In this document: positions 11,770 through 21,445 of the stretch, in pieces | Numbering within the stretch: position 1 is the stretch's first letter | Layout: each line of letters begins with the position of its first letter | Assembly (NCBI GenBank): GCA_004764695.1 | Contig: SMSO01000008.1 | Span: forward strand, 409,001-473,000 | DNA length: 64,000 nucleotides | Direction of reading: 5' to 3' | Source of the DNA: Schizochytrium sp. TIO01 | Lineage: Eukaryota; Sar; Bigyra; Thraustochytrida; Thraustochytriidae | Position numbers and translations under genes: made by a program | Notes under the pieces: model-generated | Databases searched by the model: none | The model's input: the letters and a program-made list of their open reading frames with translations, nothing else | What the model was told of the DNA's origin: nothing

Positions 11770-14313
11770 TTAGTAGACGTCACGGTTCACGCCAAAGAGG
11801 GGCTGGGGGAGGAACTCGACAGGCAACTTCATGCCGAAGGTCTCGATCTCGAGCTCATCACCGGCGTTGAAGGACTCGTTGAGGGTGTAGCCGATGGCGA
11901 TGGTCTTGCCAGTGATGGCACCGCGGGAAGCAGTGGTGGTGTAGCCAACGACGGTGCCGTCGGACTTCTTCATGATGGGGGAGTCACCAATGATGGACCA
12001 CTCCCAACCCTTGGGGGTCTCGATGGTGAACATGGCAGACTCGCGCTGGGGCACGTACTCGTCGCTGACGTCCTTGCCCAAAAATCCGCGCTTCTTGGCG
12101 ACGAACGGCATGATGCCAGCCTCCTTGTAGTGAGCAAAGTCAAGATCGGCACGGAACTTGAAGCCCTTCTCGATACGGAGGGAGTCGATGGCAGAGGAAC
12201 CAACGTGCTTGAGGTCGCTCTCCTTGGAAACCTTGTTGTTCCAGATGTACTCGTGGAGAGCAGGGCCGTCGTTGGACTCGAAGTGAAGCTCGTAACCCAT
12301 CTCACCGGTGAAGGAGACGCGGGTAACACTGACATCGAAGCCGAGGCCACCGAAGTTCTCGATCTTGCGGGCACGCATGAAGTTAAGACCCTTGGTGCGC
12401 TCATCGAGGGAGGCCATGATGGGGCCGGTGAGGGGACCAGCAAGGTGAAGCACATCAAGGTCGTCAGTGATGTCCTTCATCTCGATGTTGTAGTTGCCAA
12501 GGCGGGCACGGTCGCCGAGCCAGAGCATGTCCTGGCGGACGAAGTCACGGCCACCAACGAGGTACCAGTCGCTGCCCTCCTTGTTCATGCGGGTAATGGT
12601 GAACTCAGTCTGCACACGTCCCTTGGGGGTGGTAGCGTAGGTAAGACGGCAGGCCATGTCGGTCTCGTCATCCTTGGTGGTGGGGAGAACACCGGTGGTG
12701 ACCTCCTCCATGAACTTCTTGGCGTCCGGTCCGGAGACGCGGATCTTGGAGAAGGAAGAGTAGGAGAGACCGGCCTTCTCGAGGATGTGCTTGGCCTCAG
12801 CCTCGGCGTACGGGGCCCACTTGAAGTTGCTGAAGAGCTTCTGGTTGTGGAAGTCGACCTCCTCGACGGACTTGTCCGGGATGTACACGAGGGGCACCTC
12901 GCAACCAGCACCAGCGTAGCCACCGAAGCGGGCGCCGTGCTTGGCGAAGACGTCGTGGAGAGGGTAAGGGGCCTTCATGAGGTCCTTGCCACCCTGACGG
13001 TTCTCGTGGTTGTACACGATGGCGTTGTTGTGGGTGTAGGTCTCGGTAATCTTGGCGACGGTCCAGTCGTCCTTGGCCCAGCTGCCGTAACGGAGCGGGT
13101 CAAAGTAGGCGGAGGCGTCGAAGCTCTTGGGCTGCTCACCCTCGAGCATGATGTGTCCGAGGTACTCGGAGAGAGCGAGGGACTGGGCAATACCGTAGGT
13201 GAGCGAGTTGAAGTCGTACCAGCCCGGGATTTGGGTCTTACCGGCGCGGGCAAGGGAGTCACCAGTCCAGATGGTGGGTCCGTTCACAACGGTCTTGAAG
13301 CCGACCTCGCCGAGGCAGGGCACGAGCTCCATGCCGAGCATGAGGTTCTCCTCAATGCGGTCGAGCATGTCCGGGTAGAGCTCCATGATGAAGTCGGACG
13401 GGGGTCCGCGAGGGAGGTCAGTGCGGACGACGCAGGTGTTCTCGTAGGGTCCGATGAGGAAGCCGTGGCCCTCCTGGCGAATGTAGGAGGAGCCCTTGAG
13501 GTCACGGAGGACGGGGAGACGGCCGCCGTTGTGGCCAGCCTCGGCGAGCTCACGAACCTGGGGCACGACCTCAGTAATGGCGTACTGGTGCTCAATGACG
13601 AAGGCAGGGTGGTTGAGCTTCTCAATGCCACCGGGGACCATGTCGGTCACGTTGCGGGACCAGAGACCAGCGGCGTTGACGATGGTGTCGCACTCAATGG
13701 GCTCGGCGTCGCCCTTGACGTGGACGGCGAAGCGGTTGCCGGGGGTCTTGGCCTCGGTGATCTTGACAACCTCGGCGTTGAGGCGAAGGTTGGTACCCTG
13801 CTCGCGAGCGATGCGGGCGACGGTGTTGGTGAGGGAGGTGGGGTCGACATCACCATCGTAGGGGGTGTAGAGACCGCACTCGACCTGGTCGATGTCGAGG
13901 AGAGGGTGAAGAGCCTTGACCTCCTCGGCACTGATGAGGGAGGTGGGGTAGGCGGGGTCATCGAAGAGCTTGGCCATGGCAAGGTGCTGCTTGGCCTCGA
14001 GGAGGCGGTCCTTGTTGCCCTTGTCAACGATACGGATGGAACCCGGGGTGTGGAGACCAACGTTGTACTTGTCGTGGAGCTCGGTCATGAGCTCGAGGGA
14101 GCGCACATGGATCTTCTTGAGCTTGGGGGATCCGGCAAAACGGGTCACGAGACCGGCGGCGTGCCAGGTGGAGCCACTGCAGAGCTGGCCGGCCTTCTCG
14201 AGGAGGGTCACCTGGACTCCGCGCTCAGAGAGCACCTTGGAGATGGTGGCACCAGCGACACCACCACCGATGACGACCGCCTTGCGCGGCGCCTCCCACT
14301 TGGCGTAAGACAT
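11770..14313 (-). CDS. DMGDH: Dimethylglycine dehydrogenase-type flavoprotein (847 aa)
   Basis: Converts N,N-dimethylglycine to sarcosine in known homologues, reducing ETF and forming methylene-tetrahydrofolate. The order is the family's: FAD oxidoreductase (about residues 11-375), FAO_M linker (about 380-435), GCV_T (about 440-720) and C-terminal barrel (about 735-835). Visible motifs are G16-x-G18-x-x-G21, G-S-T-W-H51 (covalent FAD His), T562-P-K-G-R566 and T-G-E-M-G-Y-E around 670-675. The chosen start (14313, context GCCAAGATGT) lies just before the Rossmann strand; an in-frame ATG at 14502 would add 63 residues that look like leader. Animal DMGDH is about 866 aa with a targeting peptide; this form has none and no peroxisomal tripeptide at its D-V-Y end. 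The loop at 344-385 departs from the usual FAD-domain end. It lies on the same strand as SARDH, about 10 kb away. A dimethylglycine oxidase-like role is possible. Confidence 0.88.
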   Translation of the reverse strand: MSYAKWEAPRKAVVIGGGVAGATISKVLSERGVQVTLLEKAGQLCSGSTWHAAGLVTRFAGSPKLKKIHVRSLELMTELHDKYNVGLHTPGSIRIVDKGNKDRLLEAKQHLAMAKLFDDPAYPTSLISAEEVKALHPLLDIDQVECGLYTPYDGDVDPTSLTNTVARIAREQGTNLRLNAEVVKITEAKTPGNRFAVHVKGDAEPIECDTIVNAAGLWSRNVTDMVPGGIEKLNHPAFVIEHQYAITEVVPQVRELAEAGHNGGRLPVLRDLKGSSYIRQEGHGFLIGPYENTCVVRTDLPRGPPSDFIMELYPDMLDRIEENLMLGMELVPCLGEVGFKTVVNGPTIWTGDSLARAGKTQIPGWYDFNSLTYGIAQSLALSEYLGHIMLEGEQPKSFDASAYFDPLRYGSWAKDDWTVAKITETYTHNNAIVYNHENRQGGKDLMKAPYPLHDVFAKHGARFGGYAGAGCEVPLVYIPDKSVEEVDFHNQKLFSNFKWAPYAEAEAKHILEKAGLSYSSFSKIRVSGPDAKKFMEEVTTGVLPTTKDDETDMACRLTYATTPKGRVQTEFTITRMNKEGSDWYLVGGRDFVRQDMLWLGDRARLGNYNIEMKDITDDLDVLHLAGPLTGPIMASLDERTKGLNFMRARKIENFGGLGFDVSVTRVSFTGEMGYELHFESNDGPALHEYIWNNKVSKESDLKHVGSSAIDSLRIEKGFKFRADLDFAHYKEAGIMPFVAKKRGFLGKDVSDEYVPQRESAMFTIETPKGWEWSIIGDSPIMKKSDGTVVGYTTTASRGAITGKTIAIGYTLNESFNAGDELEIETFGMKLPVEFLPQPLFGVNRDVY

Positions 14314-14800
14314 CTTGGCGAAACTTGTTCTGCTACAGCTGTTACTGCGAGCAGGAGCTCTTGGCTTCTTGAGCTCTGGACTTGTGTTTGGGGTTTGCTG
14401 CTGCCGCAAGTCTCCTGCTGCCTGATTCTGAGTCCTCCTCTTCTTAGTCTTTCCAAGATCTCCAGCGCTTGTAAAACCAATTCTTTCCTTTTCTTTTACC
14501 ATCCACTCCTAGGACCTAGCTACCTGCCTACTACGCCCCCCCAAACAAAAAAGAAATATAGCAACTAATCAAATCCGAAGTGCTTTTTGCTCTTTCTTCC
14601 CTCTAAGACCTCCTCCTTCTTTTCTTTTCTTTTCTTTTCTTTGCTTTTCTTTTCTTTGCTTTTCTTTTCTTTGCTTTTCTTTGCTTTTCTGTTCAAACAT
14701 CACACAATTCTTTTCAGGAAAGTTATTTTTTTTTTAAATAAACAACAACAACAAAACTACTTAATTAATTAATTAACAAATACACAAATATAAGTGCTAT
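14314..14800 (-). promoter_or_regulatory. 5' leader and upstream region of the dimethylglycine dehydrogenase gene
   Basis: On the minus strand the 190 bases before the chosen ATG are purine- and CAG-rich and open in frame back to an ATG at 14502. They contain the 13-mer GCAGCAGCAAACC (plus-strand positions 14392-14404), which also occurs in the Rieske gene leader. Further upstream lies a long AAAAG/GCAAAG purine tract (14619-14690 as TTTTC/TTTGC on plus). No TATA box was recognised. Whether the first 63 codons are translated cannot be settled from sequence. Confidence 0.4.
14619..14690 (+). repeat. (TTTTC)n/(TTTGC)n pyrimidine tract
   Basis: Mixed pentanucleotide tract about 300 bases upstream of the DMGDH start; purine on that gene's sense strand. 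Confidence 0.85.
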
Positions 14801-16090
14801 CAAACAAACACTTTGAAGCAGTTGCCTTCAGCGCTAGAGCTCGTTAGGATCTTCGTAAGTGAGGTAGTTGCTATCTATTCATCCATCTATCTATACGCTG
14901 TACTCATGATGATTTATTCTTTTATTCTGACGATCATTTATATGCTGTCTCTTTCATCATTCACTCTTGTGGGCATTTTTACCATTAACAATCAAATTTA
15001 ATTTAAGAAAAAAAAAAAAAAAAGTCTGTTTGTTTTTTGGTCTGTAGTACAACAGCACCAAATAGCAATAAAAAAGGTGTTTGCAATTGTGGTGCAGTCG
15101 ATGATACGTTGGATACTCCGCGCTCCACTGATCGGCGCCCACTTTAGCCTTAGCCTGTGGGGCGATTTCTCTGCCTTCACCCAAAGCAGGGTTGACAGTC
15201 TTCTTCTGCTGAGCAGAGCGAGTTTCCCGCCGCTTAAACACTCATCTTCATAATAATAAGAGAATAACAAGCAAACTTCGCCACTGCCTTTTCTTTCTTT
15301 CTTTCCTGCGTCAACATTCCACATACTGTGTATAAACTAGAGGGAATAATCAATCAAAGATACACTGGAGTAAGAGATGGCGAAAGCAGAAAAGCGCTTC
15401 GTGCCTCCTCTAATAAACAGGTCCTTTCCTTCCTTTCCTTCCTTCCTTTCCTTTCTTTCCTTTTCTTTCTTCGAAAACACAGCCGCTTTGGCGAAGAAGA
15501 GAAAAGGGGCCTTCGAGCTTTTCTTTTCTGCGATTCTGCGGTCGCCAAATTCGCAAACTCACTAACCAAACGATCAATCGATCAACGATCAATGGATCAA
15601 TCGATTAGTCAAGCCGATCAACGGCGTAGCTCCTGAGCCAGCGGCGCGTGTTGTTGCCATCGTGGACAGACAGACAGATTCACGGAGCTTTCCTTCGTCG
15701 TCTTGGTCTCTTCTACTTCAGAGCAGCCACTTCAAAGGAAATTAATTGCAAAAGCACTGATCGCCAAAATTCTCTCAACGAGGGCGGCGAAGAGAAGGAA
15801 GGCCAACTACAGTTGCGCAATGTACTCTCTCCTCTTGATCTGAGGACCTCTCAGGCCCAAGGGTCGCGAGCTTTGCTTACGTGCAGCAAAGAGCCTTCCT
15901 ACATTCTGTCTTTCTGTTTTTCTTTCTCAATTCTATTTCAGGCAAGCTATCGGTTTGATTCAAGGTATTTATTTATTGATTGATGATTGATTTATTGATT
16001 GATTTATTGATTTTTCATCCTTTTTGTTTTAAAATTTTAAAATGTGATAGGCTTTTTGATTTATTACCTTTGTCTCAAGGCGAATGAATC

Positions 16091-16144
16091 GAGTGAGAGT
16101 GAGTGAGTGAGAGTGAGTGAGTGAGTGAGTGAGTGAGTGAGTGA
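16091..16144 (+). repeat. (GAGT)n microsatellite
   Basis: GAGT tetranucleotides with two GA interruptions. Confidence 0.9.
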
Positions 16145-16340
16145 ATATTTGTATGAAAAGGACACGCGTACTGTGCTGCACTGTATCTTCTTGCTCTATT
16201 CCCTGCTGCTTGGGAGTAGTAGCCAGGCGGGAAGAAAGTGCTCATGGCTTTCACTCGAACAAATTGCGGGAAAGCAGATGAAAACAAAACATAAAGAGTG
16301 GGGCAGGCACCTCCGAGAAGAACGAATGTTTATTTAATTT

Positions 16341-16402
16341 AAAGAAAAGAAAAGAAAAGAAAAGAAAAGAAAAGAAAAGAAAAGAAAAGAAAAGAAAAGA
16401 AA
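16341..16402 (+). repeat. (AAAAG)12 microsatellite
   Basis: Perfect run; reverse complement of the TTTTC runs elsewhere in the window. Confidence 0.95.
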
Positions 16403-16554
16403 AAAAGAAAGAAAAAAACTCCACGCGCGACTTTTGCCCCGGTCCACTCTAGCTTGTATCAAACCCAGCAGCGCAAAATCGCCCCAGCCGCACGAATTGC
16501 GGAATAAAAGAAAAGAAAAGGAGGAGGTCATGAAATAAAGTTCGCACTACTATC

Positions 16555-16570
16555 TTCTTCTTTCTTTCTT

Positions 16571-16617
<47 letters not shown>

Positions 16618-16640
16618 ATCTTTCTTTCTCTCTCTCTCTT
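16555..16640 (+). repeat. (TTTC)n microsatellite
   Basis: Long TTTC run with two TATC interruptions, ending in a CT run. Confidence 0.9.
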
Positions 16641-16930
16641 TTCAACCCGTACTTATGGTCATAAAAATGAGCTAAGCAACAGAGAGATAGATCTAAAAGC
16701 CCACCAAAAGCGAGTGACTAGACAAGACAAGACAAGACAAGACAAGAGAAGAAGAGAAGTCGAACTTCATCTCTTCTGCCCTCTAAAAGCTTCTTCTCTG
16801 AAGAACGAGGGGCATGAAGACAGTTTCTGAAGCCCTTCGACGTTTGGCACTTCCCCAAAACTCTGCTTCATTCCACTACTGCGCTCCTCCCTCCGCTCCG
16901 CCTGATGAATAAATGGATGACTAAACGGAT

Positions 16931-17000
16931 GAATGAATGAATGAATGAATGAATGAATGAATGAATGAATGAATGAATGAATGAATGAATGAATGAATGA
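16931..17000 (+). repeat. (GAAT)17 microsatellite
   Basis: Nearly perfect GAAT tetranucleotide run, one of several in the window. Confidence 0.95.
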
Positions 17001-17780
17001 GTAAATCAGAAACAGCAGCGATGCGTGAATCAATGAAATTTGCGGCTCATGTATCTAATAATGCTCGTGAACCCGCGCGACGACTTTTCAATGGATCTCA
17101 CTCAGGACAAGAATCATTTCGCTCATCCGTGAATGCAGAAATAAATCCCAATGAAGAAGAAGAAGAAGAAGAAGAAGAAGAAGAGGCTTTCGTTACTTCG
17201 ATAGTTAGTTAGTTAGTTGGTTAGTCAGTTAGTTGTGCACCTCCGCGAGAGTGCGATCAATGTGTGATGCTTCACGGGATCGAGATCGCTGCGAAGATCG
17301 ATCGCGCTGACGACTGACTTCAGCCTTTGCTCGCGAGTATCGTTGGTGTCGCGTGGATGGGTTTCCACGCGCGAACTAACTCGCTCAGTCAGGTCCATGC
17401 ATGGAATCGGCTGACCTCTGCGATTTTATGATTGAATTGAATGATTGTTTATTTATTTATTTATTTATTTATTCATTCATTCATTCATTCGCTCCTTGTT
17501 AATGAGCTCAGAAAATGGAGTCTCCGTCGAGAAAGGAGCACACTGAGAACCTGCACCCATGCAAGAAAAGAGAAGAAAGCATAAGAAAGGAGCGAGAGCT
17601 GATTATTGCGTAAGTTACGCAGAGAAACAGCGACAGTTTGGATGAGGAGGAGGAAGCAGTGAATTGATTTGCTGATTGAGATCGATCGCCTTTACTTTTG
17701 GAACAGCGTTGTGCCAATCTTCTTACTTAGCCTATCCTTTTTCTTTTCTTTTTTTTAACAGAATGCCTTTATCTTCAAGA

Positions 17781-17785
17781 TATAT

Positions 17786-17818
<33 letters not shown>
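17781..17818 (+). repeat. (TA)n dinucleotide tract
   Basis: TATAT-rich tract ending in a pure TA run of about 24 bases. Confidence 0.9.
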
Positions 17819-17821
<3 letters not shown>

Positions 17822-20800
17822 AACAATGACGAATTGAGTCAACTCTTTTGTTGGTTAGCTTTTTCTTGTTATTGTTGTTGTTGATGATGATGATGATGAT
17901 GATGACCTTTCGCCTGAAAAGATGCAGAGGAGAGAAAACAACGAATCGACCACCAAAGCGAAGTGACTTCAATGTGGCTTTTTTCTTTCTTCGCGCAAAC
18001 CTTGCCTGGCTGCGGGCACTGCGCCATATCCCCCTTATCTGCTGCTGTGGTGATACCAGATCTGCCGAGAGGAGCGCTGTGGGGAACTTTTTCAATTCCT
18101 AGCCTTTTCCTCGTGTGCTTTCTTTCTTTCTCTCTCTCTCTCTCTCTCTCCATTGCTCCTTCCGCCACGGCACAGCATGAGCAACTCCAAACAACAGGCG
18201 AACGAAATGCAAAAGCACCCCACCTCTCTCTCTCTCAACCATCGCCACCATAACAGACACGCCTGCCTCAGCCTTTTCCAACTGTGAATCAATCTCCAAA
18301 CGATGTTTTCTCTCGAAATCGAGTAATAAGTCAGTCTAGCGCTCTGTGTTTCTTTTTTCTTTTCTGTGGTTCGTTCTCTTTCCCTCCCTCCCACTCAAAC
18401 AAGAGAGAAGAAAGCAGGTGCATTGCAAGAGCGGGTTCCCCCTAGGGAACTGCTATGGTTTAGGTTAGGTGGTCACGGGGCCGAGCGCCGCCGTGGTCTG
18501 CGTGAAACTAACTAACTAACTAACTAACTAAATAACTAACTAACTGAGAGGCAATGAATGCATATGCATTGGAGAGCGCTCGTTCGCCTGCGCGAGGCCC
18601 TCTGTAGCCGCCTGCAAGATCGTGCAGGAACGCCGCGGCGCCAGAGCAGTACCGCCGCCACCACCCGCTTGGCCGCCAGGTCTCCTCTGTGGTCACGCAC
18701 CAGCGGGAACTGCGATGGATTCGTTCGCTCACTCGAAGGAGCCCCAGCGAGGCAGGCGTGGGGATTAAGGGCCATCATGGTTGAAATGCATTTTTATTTA
18801 CTATGCATGTATGTATGTATGTATGTATGTATGTATGGATGGATGGATGGATTGATGGATTCCCTGTAAGCTCTTGAGAAGGTGAGATTTGCATCATTGA
18901 TTGGAGGTGTGCATTGCTGTCGTTGTCGCTGTCGCTGTCGATCGTAGAGATTGGTGGAGAATGTGTCTGGCGAGATCGTGGAGCGGATGGGATGCTGCTG
19001 CTGCTGCTGAAGAGTAGGTGTATATTTATTCATTCATTTATTGATTTATACTTTGGAGATCTGGCTTCAAGTTTGTGCATTCTTCGAATTGCGTGCTTAG
19101 ACACACACATGGCGGTGCTTTGGATCTTGGGGTCGGTGCGGATTGCGGAGCTCGCCACCAGGACGTGAAGGTTGGGGATCCAGCGTTCGATACAGACTCC
19201 GAGTGCACAACAAATAAACGAACGAAGTAACGAACAAACAAACAAACAAACACACACACAAACAAAACAAAGGAAGGAAGGAATGGGTAGGAACCCAACT
19301 GCATAGAAGAACTCGGGTTCTTAAGAAAGTCGCAAAATAAATAAAACCCCAGGATCTTCACCTCCTCTGAAGCACCGACTATCGCCAGGCGTTCAGGTTG
19401 GCCACTGCCATGGTTACATCACAATATTCCATCCATTGCAGCTCCTGATGTGCAAAAAACCTCACTGCTGCCTCGCCGGAAATCTCAAGACTGACTTGTG
19501 GTGATGCCTTTCCTTTTCGATGATCAGGTTCGCAGAAAGCTAGCGAGTACACCTGACCCGGCGAGAACCTTTGCTTGATCTACTGCTACGAGTTCCATTC
19601 GCGGGTCAGAACTGCTTCGTTTGTAGAAGAACGAATGAAGAGCGGTCACGAAATTGACTAGCTAGCTAGCTAGCTAGCTGCTGCTGCTGCTGCGCCACAG
19701 GGCTTTCTCGCAAGCCGAAAGATCGCATTCATTGCAATGGCTGCTGACGTCGCAGAGTGCTTTCGACAATGCCTGCAATCTATCGATCTATCGATCTTTC
19801 TCTGCGGCTTTTCTGATCTCGCTATTTCACTCGCCTCCCGCACTTCAACGCATTGGTTGAACCCAGAACGGAATACCCAATCTTATCCCAGCCATCGAAC
19901 TCCTTTCGAGCAGTATCAATCGATCTGTCAAACTTAATTCATTCATTCATTCATTCACTCATTCATACACAATTGAGCAGTCAGCCTCTCTTCCTCTCAA
20001 AGAGCTCGCGCAGAGAATCCCCGCAGCGGACAGCACTGTGGGCCGGGAGAATACCCGCGGGGAGCCGCCCGGTGCGAGCGCCAGGTCCTGTTTGCGCTTG
20101 CCACCCGTGCCTTCGCTGGCGAGGCGAATTCAAGTTTTCCACGTTTATGAAGGTAATTAATTAATTAATTAATTTATCAATTAATCAATCCTTCTTTGTT
20201 TATTTGTTTGTTTGTTTCTTTGCTTGTTTGCTTCAAGCCGGCGGAAACTTAATTAGCCAGCTGGGCAGTTCGTAAGCCCCAAAGGCCCGCTCTTTCGTGG
20301 CCCGCGAGCGGCTCCGAGCAGTCCTCTGATGCTGCGATCATGAATGTCATTAGCTGCTGCTATTTATCTCCCCACTCACTTCTTCGATGCGACTCTTCAT
20401 TCACCTGTTTGACGATGTGTTTTATTTTATAATTAAATTGAAAAACCACAGACAGTCTCGCGACTGATTTACAGAACTTCATTTTTAGTTAAAATAATTA
20501 CTCTTGTTCTCACTATTTTACTTTAAGTGAAGGTGAAAAGGCTATAGAATAAACTATCAAATTCAATTTAGTCTCTGAATCATAAATAGTATTCTCAATT
20601 TTAATTTGCTTTTTTAACGCGGAAAGGACGAATGAGAGTTTTTCCCGCTCCCAGGTTATTTATTTCCCGCGATCTCGCCAGATAGACGCACGGCTACCCT
20701 AAACGCTAGCACCCGTGCGATGGTCTTCTTTTCTTTTCTTTTTTCCTTTTCTTTTTTCCTTTTCTTTTTTTCTTTCCTTTTTTCCTTTTCTTTCCTTTTC

Positions 20801-20861
20801 TTTCCTTTTCTTTCGTTGAGTCGTAGTTTCACAGTTTCAAAGTTTCGAGGATTGATTGAGT

Positions 20862-20892
20862 GATCGATCGATCGATCGATCGGTCGATCGAT
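20862..20892. repeat. (GATC)n self-complementary repeat
   Basis: GATC tetranucleotide run that is its own reverse complement. Similar runs lie near 46490-46508, 46552-46563 and 51001-51032. Confidence 0.9.
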
Positions 20893-21371
20893 GGAGGGCC
20901 CGCCAGCGGCGCTCTGGAGCATCGAGCAGCGCGCCCGAGAGACGGCGTGGGGCTCCCGGGGCTGCGCCGGACCGCCTCCCTGCGCCGCTGGCGGTCGAGG
21001 ATCGTGGAGCTGCTCGCTGCCGCCCGCGGGAGCCTTCCGGGGCCGGCTTTGCGGCACGCACGGATGTCCAGTTTGCTTAATTTATTATCATTACTTTTTT
21101 TCAATTACTTATTTTTGGCACTCACTTCGCACCGCTTATTTGCATAAATTATCATTATGTAAATCTGTAGAGTGGTCTTCATTTTTCTTTCCACTCCATT
21201 ACGTTCGAAACGATGTGCTCTGCAGAAGAGGCAAAAGTATCCGCGGTTCAACGAAGTTCGATGGTGATGGATGAATGAATGTATGTATGTGTGTATGTAT
21301 GTATGTATGGATGGATGGATAAACGACAAGCGAATGCGGAATGAATCGATGAATGAATGAATGAATGAATG

Positions 21372-21445
<74 letters not shown>
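21372..21445 (+). repeat. (TTGC)18 microsatellite
   Basis: Perfect TTGC run. It is open in several frames (A-C-L-L or K-Q-A-S units), so frames here are repeat artefacts. Confidence 0.95.

Noticed and set aside
11749-14568. Plus-strand frame of 939 codons opposite the dimethylglycine dehydrogenase
   Set aside because: It is the in-register antisense of a real gene; composition is Gly/Val/Leu/Glu/Asp-biased as expected from complementing C/G-ending codons, and it has no domain.
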